Shown here: piece after piece, positions 17,694 to 25,961 of the stretch
Position numbering within the stretch: position 1 is the stretch's first letter
Layout: each line of letters opens with the position of its first letter
Origin: Streptomyces sp. NRRL B-1347
GTDB taxonomy: Bacteria; Actinomycetota; Actinomycetes; Streptomycetales; Streptomycetaceae
Reading direction: 5' to 3'
Length of the DNA stretch: 64,000 nt
NCBI RefSeq assembly: GCF_000720325.1
Contig: NZ_JOJM01000033.1
Location: 80,801-144,800 of the forward strand
Notes under the pieces: model-generated
The model's input: the letters and a program-made list of their open reading frames with translations, nothing else
Told to the model about the DNA's origin: nothing
The model's database searches: none
Made by a program: the position numbers and the translations under genes

Positions 17694-18498
17694 CACCCCC
17701 CTCTCCAAGGACCGGGCGAACCCGGCCGTCGACGGCAGCGAGCTGATCCGCTTCGACAAGGTCGTCAAGCGCTTCGGCTCGAACACGGTCCTGGACGAGC
17801 TGGACTTCTCCGTGGCCTCCGGCAAGCACGTGACGCTGATCGGCCCTTCCGGCTCCGGCAAGACGACGATCCTGCGCCTGCTCATGACGTTGATCGCGCC
17901 GGACGAGGGCACGATCAAGGTCGGCGGCTCGTACCTCACGCACGAGGAGAAGAACGGCAGGCTCGTGCCCGCGGGCGAGAAGCACGTCCGCGAGGTCCGC
18001 AAGAACATCGGGATGGTCTTCCAGCAGTTCAACCTGTTCCCGAACATGAAGGTGCTGCGCAACATCACGGAGGCGCCCGTCACCGTCCTCGGCCTGTCCA
18101 AGGACGAGGCCGAGCAGCGCGCCCGCGACCTGCTCGACCTGGTCGGCCTCGGCGACAAGCACGACGCCTACCCGACGCAGCTGTCCGGCGGCCAGCAGCA
18201 GCGGGTCGCCATCGCCCGCGCGCTCGCGATGCGCCCGCAGGTGCTGCTCCTGGACGAGGTGACGTCGGCGCTCGACCCGGAGCTGGTCGCCGGGGTCCTC
18301 GACGTGCTGCGGGACATCGCGCACACCACGGACATCACCATGCTCTGCGTGACGCACGAGATGAGCTTCGCCCGGGACATCTCCGACCAGGTACTGATGT
18401 TCGACGCGGGCCGGGTGATCGAGTCGGGGCCGCCGGAGAAGATCTTCTCCGACCCCGGGCACGAGCGGACCCGCGAATTCCTGTCGGCGGTGCTCTGA
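17683..18498 (+). CDS. ehuA: amino-acid/ectoine ABC transporter ATPase (EhuA-like)
   Basis: A 271-residue ATPase from TTG 17683 inside the ehuD end. Walker A GPSGSGKTT, Q-loop in VFQQFNLFP, signature LSGGQQQR, Walker B VLLLDEVTSALD and switch His in CVTHEM are all intact. It powers import through EhuC/EhuD. The ehuBCDA order matches the ectoine importer operons of rhizobia. The eutB-E ectoine breakdown genes are not in the window; EutA-fold proteins are (6841-8513). Confidence 0.88.
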   Translation: MSADTPLSKDRANPAVDGSELIRFDKVVKRFGSNTVLDELDFSVASGKHVTLIGPSGSGKTTILRLLMTLIAPDEGTIKVGGSYLTHEEKNGRLVPAGEKHVREVRKNIGMVFQQFNLFPNMKVLRNITEAPVTVLGLSKDEAEQRARDLLDLVGLGDKHDAYPTQLSGGQQQRVAIARALAMRPQVLLLDEVTSALDPELVAGVLDVLRDIAHTTDITMLCVTHEMSFARDISDQVLMFDAGRVIESGPPEKIFSDPGHERTREFLSAVL

Positions 18499-18520
18499 GC
18501 GGCGCCCGCGTCGGGGTTTT

Positions 18521-18550
18521 CCCGGCGCTCCCCCGCCGGGGCGCGCCGGG
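18521..18550 (+). terminator. terminator of ehuBCDA
   Basis: Arms CCCGGCGC (18521-18528) and GCGCCGGG (18543-18550) enclose a second inner stem CCCC/GGGG. It begins 23 bases after the ehuA stop. No T tract follows, as is common in Streptomyces. Confidence 0.65.
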
Positions 18551-18687
18551 AACGCCGTAGAAACCTCCAACGCCCCCTACCAGCAGGCGATTTGGCGGTT
18601 ATGGTGGACAGAGTCCAGCTGTCCGGAAACCGTACCGTCCAGGGATCACCAGGCCACCGTGGCCACAAGGGGTCGAGGGGGAGAGCC

Positions 18688-19446
18688 GTGACGCTCCAGC
18701 ACGAGCCGACGACGGCGCACCGGTCGGTGCAGCACGCCCTGCGCGTGCTCGAACTCGTCGCGCGCCGCGGCACCGGCGTCACCGACGACGAGCTCGCCCG
18801 GCACGCGGCGCTGCCCCCTGCCCGCCTCGCCCCGCTCCTTCGCATGCTGCTCCGCGAGGGGTACGTGGAGCAGCATGCGGACGGCGCGTATGTGACGGGG
18901 GCGTCGCTCACCCGGCTCGGCTCCGCCGCCGAGCGCGGCCGGGCCCTGCGCGAGAAGCTCCAGTCCACGCTGACCGGCCTGCGCGACTCGATCGGCGCCG
19001 CGGTCTACGTGAGCCGGTACGTGGACGGCGAGATCCGGGTCCTGACCGTCGCCGACGGGCCCGGGACGCCGAAGGTCAACGAGTGGGTGGACTTCCGCGT
19101 CGCCGGCCACGCCTGCGCGGTCGGCAAGAGCCTGCTCGGCCAGCTGGACGTGGCCGCCCGCCGGGACCACCTGGCGCGCCACAAGATGCCCCGGCTCACC
19201 TCGCGGACGATCACGAACGAGCGGGTGCTCCTGACGAAGCTCGCCGCCCAGGCCCCCACGGTCCCCGTCCTCGACATCCAGGAGTACGCGGTGGGCACGG
19301 TCTGCGCCGCCGTCCCCGTCACGGCGGGCGCCGCGGTCGGCTGCCTCGCCCTGTCCCTGCCGGTCGAGCGCGCCCACCGGCTGCGCGAGGCCGCGGAGAC
19401 CCTGAACCGCAGGGCGGCGCCGGTGCTGCTCTCGCTCGCGATCTGA
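18688..19446 (+). CDS. IclR-family transcriptional regulator
   Basis: A 252-residue regulator. GTG 18688 with GGGGGAGA just upstream is chosen. The N-terminal winged helix (SVQHALRVLELVARRG to EGYVEQHADGAYVTG) and the C-terminal IclR effector domain (VGKSLLGQLD; AVGTVCAAVPV) are in the standard order. IclR proteins usually control an adjacent catabolic operon in response to its substrate, so the ehu operon, DUF3830 gene and possibly the isomerase/amidase genes are likely targets. The gene is followed by tRNA-Lys copy 2. Confidence 0.82.
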   Translation: MTLQHEPTTAHRSVQHALRVLELVARRGTGVTDDELARHAALPPARLAPLLRMLLREGYVEQHADGAYVTGASLTRLGSAAERGRALREKLQSTLTGLRDSIGAAVYVSRYVDGEIRVLTVADGPGTPKVNEWVDFRVAGHACAVGKSLLGQLDVAARRDHLARHKMPRLTSRTITNERVLLTKLAAQAPTVPVLDIQEYAVGTVCAAVPVTAGAAVGCLALSLPVERAHRLREAAETLNRRAAPVLLSLAI

Positions 19447-19478
19447 ACCGGTGGTCGAGAGCACCCCCTCGGACCAGG

Positions 19479-19484
19479 TAATAT
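19479..19484 (+). promoter_or_regulatory. -10 box of tRNA-Lys copy 2
   Basis: TAATAT, ending 15 bases before the tRNA, exactly as in copies 1 and 3. TCGAGA at 19455-19460, 18 bases upstream, is a weak -35 candidate. Confidence 0.6.
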
Positions 19485-19499
19485 TTTCTTCGTCAGCAG

Positions 19500-19573
19500 G
19501 CGCCGCTAGCTCAGTTGGTTAGAGCAGCTGACTCTTAATCAGCGGGTCCGGGGTTCGAGTCCCTGGCGGCGCA
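19500..19573 (+). tRNA. tRNA-Lys (anticodon CTT), copy 2
   Basis: Identical in all 74 bases to the copies at 1759 and 32211, with the same 8-base leader GTCAGCAG. Its 3' flank differs from the other two and carries its own terminator. Confidence 0.98.
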
Positions 19574-19608
19574 CTAGCGATCAGGTCACCCACCTGAGGC
19601 TGGCTTCG

Positions 19609-19641
19609 AGAGGGCACTTCCGGTTTCCGGAAGTGCCCTCT
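19609..19641 (+). terminator. terminator of tRNA-Lys copy 2
   Basis: Perfect 15-bp arms (AGAGGGCACTTCCGG pairing with CCGGAAGTGCCCTCT) around a TTT loop, followed by a T-containing stretch, 35 bases after the tRNA. Confidence 0.85.
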
Positions 19642-19715
19642 TCGCGTTTCCGGAGGCGTGGGCTTCGCGTGCGATCATCGGATTTCGACCAGGCATCCGA
19701 TGGTGGGGGGACAGC

Positions 19716-20438
19716 ATGGCGTGGACGATCGTCGCGGAACCGAGGCCCTTCGCGGCCCGGCGCCTCGTGTGCTTCCCGCACGCGGGCGGCTCGCCGCACT
19801 TCTTCCGCACGTGGGGCAAGGCCCTCCAGGACTTCGAGGTGCACGCAGTCTGCTACCCGGCGCGCGGCGAGCGCATCGGCGAGCCGCCCGCCACCGACCT
19901 GCGCCGCCTGGCCCGCGACCTCGCGCGGGAGCTGCGGCCGCTCCCGGACGGCCGGCCCACGGTCTTCTTCGGGCACAGCATGGGCGCCTCCGTCGCCTAC
20001 GAGGTCGCGCGGATCTGGCAGGCCGAGGGCGCGAGCCCGCAGCACCTCTTCGCCTCGGCGTCCCGGGCCCCGCACACCGCGCAGGGCACCCCCGAGGAGG
20101 CCGCGGGGCTCTCCGACGCGAAGGTCCTCGACGTGCTGCGCAGCCTCGGCGGCACGGAGGCGGAGCTGCTCGACAACCCGCTCTTCCTCGAACTCGTCAT
20201 GCCGTACGTGAGCGCGGACTTCCGCATGGTCGCGGGGTACGCGGCTCCGGCCGACGCCGCCCCGCTCGACTGCCCCGTCACCGTGCTGCTCGGTGACGCC
20301 GACACCCGGGTGAGCGTCGAGCACGCCGACGCCTGGCGGGAGACCACGCGGGGCGCCTTCGAGCGGTTCACGCTGCCCGGCGGACACTTCTACCTGGCGG
20401 ACGAGCCGCCCTTCGCCCTGATCGAGCGCGTTCGCTGA
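19716..20438 (+). CDS. type II thioesterase (alpha/beta hydrolase)
   Basis: A 240-residue hydrolase of the editing thioesterase family: LVCFPHAGGSPHFF at the N-terminus, nucleophile Ser88 in GHSMGA, Asp in LLGDADTRVS and His in GGHFYL. Such proteins clear misprimed acyl groups from polyketide or non-ribosomal peptide carrier proteins. No carrier-protein, PKS or NRPS gene is in the window, so it is an orphan that would serve a distant cluster or act on another thioester. ATG 19716 has GGGGGGA upstream. It is followed closely by the GH114 gene. Confidence 0.85.
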   Translation: MAWTIVAEPRPFAARRLVCFPHAGGSPHFFRTWGKALQDFEVHAVCYPARGERIGEPPATDLRRLARDLARELRPLPDGRPTVFFGHSMGASVAYEVARIWQAEGASPQHLFASASRAPHTAQGTPEEAAGLSDAKVLDVLRSLGGTEAELLDNPLFLELVMPYVSADFRMVAGYAAPADAAPLDCPVTVLLGDADTRVSVEHADAWRETTRGAFERFTLPGGHFYLADEPPFALIERVR

Positions 20439-20495
20439 GCACCCTTCGGGGCGCCCCCCTTCGGGCCGCTCCCCCCCTACCCACAGGACGGACAG

Positions 20496-21320
20496 ATGCC
20501 GTTCAGCCGCCCGGCCCGCGCCCTCGGGGCCCTCGCTCTCGCCACCGCGCTCCTCACGAGCTGCTCCAGCGACGACTCGTCCCCCGAAAGGCCCGACCGC
20601 GCGCCGCGGGCGCCCCGCGCCGGTGTCGCCTTCGACTACCAGCTGGGCGGCGCCTACCCGCCGCCGGACGGCGTCCGTGCCGTCTCCCGCGACCGCGGGG
20701 CGAAGCCCGTCCCGGGCCGCTACAACATCTGCTACGTCAACGCCTTCCAGGCCCAGCCCGGCCGCAAGACCGCCGCGTGGTGGCGGAAGAACCACCCCGA
20801 CCTGCTGCTGCGCGACGCGCAGGGCGGGCTCGTGGTCGACGAGGACTGGGCGGAGCCGCTCCTCGACATCTCCACCGCGGCCAGGCGCGAGGCCCTGCTC
20901 GACGTCGTCGGCCCGTGGATCGACGGCTGCGCACGCGACGGCTTCGACGCCGTGGAGCCCGACAACCTCGACTCGTACGCCCGCTCCGACGGCCGCCTCA
21001 AGGCCGCCGACGGCAAGGCCTTCGCCCGGCTCCTGGTGCGCAGGGCCCACGAACAGGGCCTGGCCATCGCGCAGAAGAACACCACCGAGTTCCTGGACGC
21101 GAAGCTCGGCTTCGACTTCGCCGTCGCCGAGGAGTGCGGCCAGTACGGCGAGTGCGGCGACTACGCGGCGGTGTACGGCGGGAGGGTCTTCGACATCGAG
21201 TACGAGAAGAAGGGGTACGACGCCGCGTGCCGCCGCTGGGGCGGCAAGCTCTCCGTCATCCTGCGCGACCGCGACGTGACCCCCGCCGGAGCGGACGGCC
21301 ACGTCTACCGGCGCTGCTGA
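20496..21320 (+). CDS. secreted GH114-type lipoprotein (endo-alpha-1,4-polygalactosaminidase family)
   Basis: A 274-residue protein with a signal peptide and lipobox LLTSC (Cys23). The mature part has FDYQLGG, YNICYVNAFQ, a conserved DFDAVEPDNLDSY-like stretch (GFDAVEPDNLDSY) holding the likely catalytic Asp/Glu residues, and AIAQKNT, as in family GH114. Known members cut polygalactosamine in microbial exopolysaccharides, so it may act on the strain's own or a competitor's matrix. Start ATG 20496 follows AGGACGGAC. It is 57 bases after the thioesterase, without functional link that I can see. Confidence 0.8.
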   Translation: MPFSRPARALGALALATALLTSCSSDDSSPERPDRAPRAPRAGVAFDYQLGGAYPPPDGVRAVSRDRGAKPVPGRYNICYVNAFQAQPGRKTAAWWRKNHPDLLLRDAQGGLVVDEDWAEPLLDISTAARREALLDVVGPWIDGCARDGFDAVEPDNLDSYARSDGRLKAADGKAFARLLVRRAHEQGLAIAQKNTTEFLDAKLGFDFAVAEECGQYGECGDYAAVYGGRVFDIEYEKKGYDAACRRWGGKLSVILRDRDVTPAGADGHVYRRC

Positions 21321-21335
21321 CCTCCCCCGCGCGGG

Positions 21336-21356
21336 CCGCGCGGCCGGGCCGCGCGG
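21336..21356 (+). terminator. candidate terminator after the GH114 gene
   Basis: CCGCGCGG, CCGGG loop, CCGCGCGG: an 8-bp perfect GC stem 15 bases after the stop. No T tract. Confidence 0.5.
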
Positions 21357-21431
21357 ATATCCCCCGCACCGGCGAGGACGCGGCCCGCCGCCCGTGCTGA
21401 ACTGGCAACCCCCGTGCGAGGGAGCCGCCGC

Positions 21432-22697
21432 ATGCAGCGAACGTCCGTGCCGATACCGGGACCGGCGCGCCGCCGTCACCACCCGTTCCACCTGTTCCAC
21501 CCGTACCTCCAGGACGGGGCGCTCGCCGCCCTCGTCCTGTTCGCCACGTCCCTGCAGTTCGTCTTCCCCCACGAGGGCGACGACCGGCTCTCGCCGATCG
21601 GCTTCCTGCTCGGCGCGGGCACCGCGGTACCGCTGGCGTGGCGGCGGCGCGCGCCGATGCTCAGCGTCTATCTGGTGAGCGTGTTCACGCCCGCGATGGC
21701 CGTCTACCGGGCGCCGCCGCCGGACGTCGCGTACGGCGGCCTGGTCGCGCTCTACACCCTCGCCGTCGTCGGCAAGCCCGCGCAGCGGCGCCTCGTGCTC
21801 GCCACCTGGCTGGTCGGCGCGACGGCCACGATGACGTTCCGGGAGCGGGCCGAGCCCTTCGAGTACGCCTTCCACCTGCTGAGCTTCGTCAGCGCGTACG
21901 GCTTCGGCGTGCTCGCCCGGGTCAAGGGCGCCTACACCGCGGCCCTGGAGGACCGGGCGCTGCGCCTGGAGCGGGAGCGGGCCGGCGAGACCGCGCGGGC
22001 CGTCGCACGGGAGCGGGCCCGGATCGCCCGGGACATGCACGACGTCCTGGCGCACGCGGTGAGCGTCATGGTGGTGCAGGCGGAGGCGGGCCCCGTGGTG
22101 GTGCGGGCCGATCCGACGCGCGCGGAGCGGGCGTTCGAGGCGATCGGCGCGGCCGGGCGGGACGCGATGGAGCAGTTGCGGCGGATCCTCGGGGTGCTGC
22201 GGGAGGCGGACGGCGACGGCTCCGCGGGCGGCGACCGGGGTCCGCAGCCCGCCCTCGCGGCGCTGCCCGCGCTGCTCGCCCGCGTCGAACAGGCGGGCGT
22301 CACCGTCCGGTTGAAGGAATCCGGCGAGCCCCGCCCGCTGGCCGCCGACGTCGACGTGGCCGCGTACCGCCTGGCGCAGGAGGCGCTGACGAACGTGCTG
22401 AAACACGCGGGGGCGAGCCTGGTGACCGTCGAAGTCGCCTGGTCACCGCGCGCATTGGCGCTCACGGTGACCGACGACGGCACGGGCGCGGCACGGACGG
22501 CCACCGGGGGCTACGGCCTCGTCGGCATCCGCGAGCGCGCCGCCGCCTGCGGGGGCGAGGTGGACGTGGGCCCCGCCGCGGGCGGCGGATTCCGTGTCGC
22601 GGCGCGGCTGCCCACGGCATCCTTGGCGCATGAGCATCCGCGTGGTGGTGGCCGACGACCAGGAGCTGGTGCGCAGCGGCTTCGCGATGATCCTTGA
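21432..22697 (+). CDS. sensor histidine kinase, NarL type
   Basis: A 421-residue membrane kinase. ATG 21432 has GGGAG upstream. Several hydrophobic segments fill residues 25-165, followed by a HisKA_3 dimerisation helix with phospho-acceptor His203 in ARDMHDVLAHAVS, and an HATPase domain with LAQEALTNVLKHAGA and the G-boxes DDGTG and GGYGLVGIRERA. The sensing part has no large external domain, so it may sense membrane state. Its last 68 bases overlap the response regulator gene in another frame, implying tight coupling. Confidence 0.88.
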   Translation: MQRTSVPIPGPARRRHHPFHLFHPYLQDGALAALVLFATSLQFVFPHEGDDRLSPIGFLLGAGTAVPLAWRRRAPMLSVYLVSVFTPAMAVYRAPPPDVAYGGLVALYTLAVVGKPAQRRLVLATWLVGATATMTFRERAEPFEYAFHLLSFVSAYGFGVLARVKGAYTAALEDRALRLERERAGETARAVARERARIARDMHDVLAHAVSVMVVQAEAGPVVVRADPTRAERAFEAIGAAGRDAMEQLRRILGVLREADGDGSAGGDRGPQPALAALPALLARVEQAGVTVRLKESGEPRPLAADVDVAAYRLAQEALTNVLKHAGASLVTVEVAWSPRALALTVTDDGTGAARTATGGYGLVGIRERAAACGGEVDVGPAAGGGFRVAARLPTASLAHEHPRGGGRRPGAGAQRLRDDP

Positions 22698-23331
22698 CGC
22701 GCAGCCCGGCATCGAGGTGGTGGCGGAGGCGGGCGACGGCGCCGAGGCCGTCGACGCCGTGCGCCGCCTGGCGCCCGACGTGCTGCTCCTGGACGTCCGC
22801 ATGCCCGGCGTCGACGGCATCGAGGCGGCCCGCGTGGTGTGCGCGGAGTCCGGCTGCCGGGTGGTGATGCTGACGACGTTCGACGTCGACGAGTACGTGT
22901 ACGACGCCCTGTACGCGGGCGCGAGCGGCTTCCTGCTCAAGGACGTGCGCAGGGACGACCTGGTGCACGCGGTCCGCGTCGTGGCGGCCGGGGACTCGCT
23001 GCTCGCCCCGTCCGTGACCCGCCGTCTGGTCGCGGACTTCGTGCGCAGGGGCCGCCCCGACCAGGCGGCGGAGTCGCCCGCGGCGGCCGCGCCCCCCGCG
23101 GCCTCGCCGGGGCGCCTCGCGGTGCTCACCGCCCGTGAGGAGGAGACGCTGCGGCTGCTCGCCCGGGGCCTGTCGAACGCGGAGATAGCCGCGGAGTTCG
23201 TGGTCAGCGAGCACACCGTGAAGACCCACGTCAGCAACGTCCTGTCGAAGCTGGCGCTGCGGGACCGCGTGCAGGCGGTGATCTGCGCGTACGAGCACGG
23301 GCTCGTGGTGCCCGGGGACCACGGCGGCTGA
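22630..23331 (+). CDS. response regulator, NarL/LuxR type
   Basis: A 233-residue partner of the kinase. Receiver domain with VVADDQELVR, phospho-acceptor Asp55 in LLLDVRMPG, switch Thr in MLTTFD and Lys in FLLKD; then a Pro/Ala-rich linker (about 145-165) and a LuxR-type helix-turn-helix with LTAREEETLRLLARG and SEHTVKTHVSNVL. It probably controls the MMPL exporter downstream, 169 bases away, and/or its own operon. A hairpin at 23334-23355 follows the stop. Confidence 0.88.
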   Translation: MSIRVVVADDQELVRSGFAMILDAQPGIEVVAEAGDGAEAVDAVRRLAPDVLLLDVRMPGVDGIEAARVVCAESGCRVVMLTTFDVDEYVYDALYAGASGFLLKDVRRDDLVHAVRVVAAGDSLLAPSVTRRLVADFVRRGRPDQAAESPAAAAPPAASPGRLAVLTAREEETLRLLARGLSNAEIAAEFVVSEHTVKTHVSNVLSKLALRDRVQAVICAYEHGLVVPGDHGG

Positions 23332-23333
23332 GC

Positions 23334-23355
23334 CTCCCTCCCCCGCCGGAGGGAG
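23334..23355 (+). terminator. candidate terminator after the response regulator
   Basis: CTCCCTCC, CCCGCC loop, GGAGGGAG: an 8-bp stem right after the stop. It would partly separate the two-component pair from the MMPL gene. Confidence 0.5.
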
Positions 23356-23500
23356 CCGGACGGTCCCCCTCCCCCGCGCGACCCATGGACCGCTGTCCCG
23401 AAGACCGCTCCCCACGGCGATCCGCCGCGCGCCCCGCTCGGGCGAAGGTGTGGCCGAGAACATTCCTCGCCCCGGCCCCTGGGGCCAGATAGGAGCGGTC

Positions 23501-25717
23501 ATGCTCGCCACGCTCGCCCGGACGGCAACGCGCCGTCCCGTCTTGGTGCTGTTGGTCTGGTTACTGCTGCTCGTTGTCGGATTCGGTTTCGGCACGCGGG
23601 TGTTCGGCGACCTCAACTCGTCCGTGGAGGACGTGCCCGGCAGCGAGTCGGCGGTCACGAGCGAGGTACTCGGGCCGCTCACCCCGGACGGGGAGTCGTT
23701 CACGGCGTCCGTCACTGGCGGCACGGACGGATCGGTGCGCGCGCAGGAGGTGCGCGCGGCGGTCGCCGACGCGGTCGCCGACGTGCGCGGCCAGAAGGGG
23801 GTCGACCGGGTCGCCGACCCGTACACCGCGAAGGGGCTGCTCGCCGAGGACGGGAAGGTGCTCCTGATCCCCGTCACGCTGGAGGGCGACCTCTCCGACC
23901 GCGACGAGATCCACGCGGTGAACGACGCCGCCGACCGGCTGCGGGAGATCGCGGGGGCGGCGGGCGACCGCGTCGACGTGGCGGTCAGCGGCGACCCGCT
24001 GCTCGGTGACCAGATGGGCGGCCGCGCCCAGGAGGACGTGGCGCGCGCCGAGCTGATCACCCTGCCCGCCGTCCTCCTCGTCCTGCTGCTGATCTTCGGC
24101 GGGCTCCGGGCGGCCGGTCTGCCGCTGCTCGTCGCGGTGAGCGGGGTGGCCGGGGCGTTCCTGACGCTGTTCGCGTTCAGCCAGTTCACCGAGATCTCGG
24201 TGTACGCGGTGCAGGTCGTGACGATGCTCGGCCTCGGCCTCGCGGTGGACTACGCGCTGCTGATGGTGGTGCGGTTCCGCGAGGAACGGGGGCACGAGCG
24301 GGACGTCGTACGCGCCGTGCACGCCACGGTCGCGCACGCCGGGCGGACCGTGCTGTTCTCCGGTCTGACGGTGGCCGTGTGCCTGTCGGGCCTGGTCTGG
24401 TTCCCCAGCCCGTTCCTGCGGAGCATGGGGCTCGCCGCGGGCGCGGTCGTCGTGGTCGACATGCTGGCGGCCCTGACGCTGCTCCCCGCCCTGCTCGCCC
24501 TGTTCGGCGGCAAGCTCACGCCCCGGCGTACGAAGTCGCGCCTGCGGAAGCGGCCCGCGGAGCCCGGTGCGCTCTTCGCCCGGCTCGCCCGCTTCGCCGC
24601 CCGCCGCCCCTACCCCGTCCTGGTCGCCGTCGTCGCCGGGCTCGCCGTGCTCGCGCTTCCCGTGCTCGGCATGCGCATCGAGATCGGCGACGCGCGCCAG
24701 CTGCCGCACGACACCGAGGCCCGGCAGCTCTACGACGCCGTGCACGAGCACTTCCCGGCCGGCACGGACGTGAACACCGTCGACGTCGTGATCCGGCCCG
24801 GCGCCGACCCGGCCTACGAACGCGAGATCCGCGCCCTGTCCGAGGTCACCCGGTCCAGCAGCGACCGGCTGCCGAACGGCACGACGCTGGTGCGGCTCAC
24901 CCCGACCGGCTCGGCGGACGGGCCGGAGGCGACCGCCCTCGTCGAGCGGGTGCGCGAGCTGCGCGGCGACGAACCGGCGAAGGTCACCGGCACCGCGGCC
25001 CGGCTCGTGGACTTCCGGGAGATGCTCGCCGACCGGGCCCCCTGGGCCGTGCTCACCGTGCTCGTGGGCCTGTTCGCGCTGCTCTTCGCCTTCACCGGCT
25101 CGCTGCTCAGCCCGCTGCGGACGCTGCTCACCACGCTGCTCAGCCTGGGCGCCGGGCTCGGCGTGGTGACCTGGGTGTTCCAGGACGGGCACGGGGCGAG
25201 CCTGCTCGGCGGCGAGGGGCTCGGCGCGCTCAGCCTGACCGCGCCGCCGCTGATCATCGCGATCGCGTTCGGGCTCGCCATGGACTACGAGCTGTTCATC
25301 CTGTCGCGGATGCGGGAGTCCTGGGAGGCGACCGGGAACGCGCACGAGGCGGTCGTCGAGGGGCTGCGCCGCTCGGGCCGCGTGGTGACCTGCGCCGCGC
25401 TGCTGCTCGCCATCGTCTTCGGCGGCTTCATGACGGGCGGCTTCTCGCCGATCCTGCAGATCGGCCTCGGTCTGACGCTCGCGGTCCTGATCGACGCCAC
25501 GATCGTGCGGATGCTCCTCGTGCCCGCCGCGATGACGCTGCTCGGCGACCGCGCGTGGTGGGCGCCGCCGTTCCTGCGCCGCCTGCACCAGCGGTACGGG
25601 CTCTCGGAGGCGCCGGCGACGGTCGCGGCGGAGCGCGCGGCCGTCGGGCCCGGACCTCAGGAGAGCACGACGACGTCCATGACGACCGCGGCGGCGAGCC
25701 CGCAGCCGAGGAGGTAG
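23501..25717 (+). CDS. MMPL-family (RND) exporter with an early TTA codon
   Basis: A 738-residue inner-membrane protein; ATG 23501 with AGGAG seven bases upstream. Two similar halves each have one membrane segment, an external domain and a cluster of five segments, with GLGLAVDYALLMVVRFREE and FGLAMDYELFILSRMRE as the conserved loops. Members export lipids, glycolipids or drugs using the proton gradient. Codon 21 is TTA (23561-23563), the only in-frame TTA I found in the window, so translation should need the bldA tRNA and thus be tied to development. The 3' end overlaps the next, convergent gene by 61 bases. Confidence 0.9.
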   Translation: MLATLARTATRRPVLVLLVWLLLLVVGFGFGTRVFGDLNSSVEDVPGSESAVTSEVLGPLTPDGESFTASVTGGTDGSVRAQEVRAAVADAVADVRGQKGVDRVADPYTAKGLLAEDGKVLLIPVTLEGDLSDRDEIHAVNDAADRLREIAGAAGDRVDVAVSGDPLLGDQMGGRAQEDVARAELITLPAVLLVLLLIFGGLRAAGLPLLVAVSGVAGAFLTLFAFSQFTEISVYAVQVVTMLGLGLAVDYALLMVVRFREERGHERDVVRAVHATVAHAGRTVLFSGLTVAVCLSGLVWFPSPFLRSMGLAAGAVVVVDMLAALTLLPALLALFGGKLTPRRTKSRLRKRPAEPGALFARLARFAARRPYPVLVAVVAGLAVLALPVLGMRIEIGDARQLPHDTEARQLYDAVHEHFPAGTDVNTVDVVIRPGADPAYEREIRALSEVTRSSSDRLPNGTTLVRLTPTGSADGPEATALVERVRELRGDEPAKVTGTAARLVDFREMLADRAPWAVLTVLVGLFALLFAFTGSLLSPLRTLLTTLLSLGAGLGVVTWVFQDGHGASLLGGEGLGALSLTAPPLIIAIAFGLAMDYELFILSRMRESWEATGNAHEAVVEGLRRSGRVVTCAALLLAIVFGGFMTGGFSPILQIGLGLTLAVLIDATIVRMLLVPAAMTLLGDRAWWAPPFLRRLHQRYGLSEAPATVAAERAAVGPGPQESTTTSMTTAAASPQPRR

Positions 25718-25947
25718 CTGCCGAGCCTGGTCCGGCCGCGGCGGCTCAGCTCGACGACCACGCCGCAGAGGATCAGCAGCAGCCCGTACACACCGACGAC
25801 TAGAACGGACGCTCTATTCACCAGATGCGTTCCGAGCAGCACCGCCGCCACCGCCATCCCCGCGGTGGCGGCGGTGACGCGCAGTCGCCGTGCCTGGCGC
25901 GGGGTGCGGACCCCGCGCTCCGGGGCCCCTTGCTCCGACATGCTCAT
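25657..25947 (-). CDS. small membrane protein, 96 aa
   Basis: A basic N-terminus (residues 1-23) is followed by three hydrophobic segments (about 26-44, 48-66 and 76-94). No family recognised. Its 3' end is antisense to the last 20 codons of the MMPL gene, an unusually long convergent overlap. It lies 15 bases from the stop of the response regulator to its right on the same strand, so it may be the last gene of that kinase/regulator operon. Confidence 0.6.
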   Translation of the reverse strand: MSMSEQGAPERGVRTPRQARRLRVTAATAGMAVAAVLLGTHLVNRASVLVVGVYGLLLILCGVVVELSRRGRTRLGSYLLGCGLAAAVVMDVVVLS

Positions 25948-25961
25948 GCCCGGGATCGTAG

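Noticed and set aside
19716..20438. Thioesterase considered as the edge of a secondary-metabolite cluster
   Set aside because: No carrier protein, synthase or tailoring set is found within the window on either side.
19581..22406. Minus-strand open frame of 941 codons
   Set aside because: Antisense to the thioesterase, GH114 and kinase genes, all with clear motifs on the plus strand; composition is Arg/Gly/Val-biased without any domain.
23561..25588. Minus-strand open frame of 675 codons opposite the MMPL gene
   Set aside because: No motif and strong His/Arg/Gly bias typical of shadow frames.
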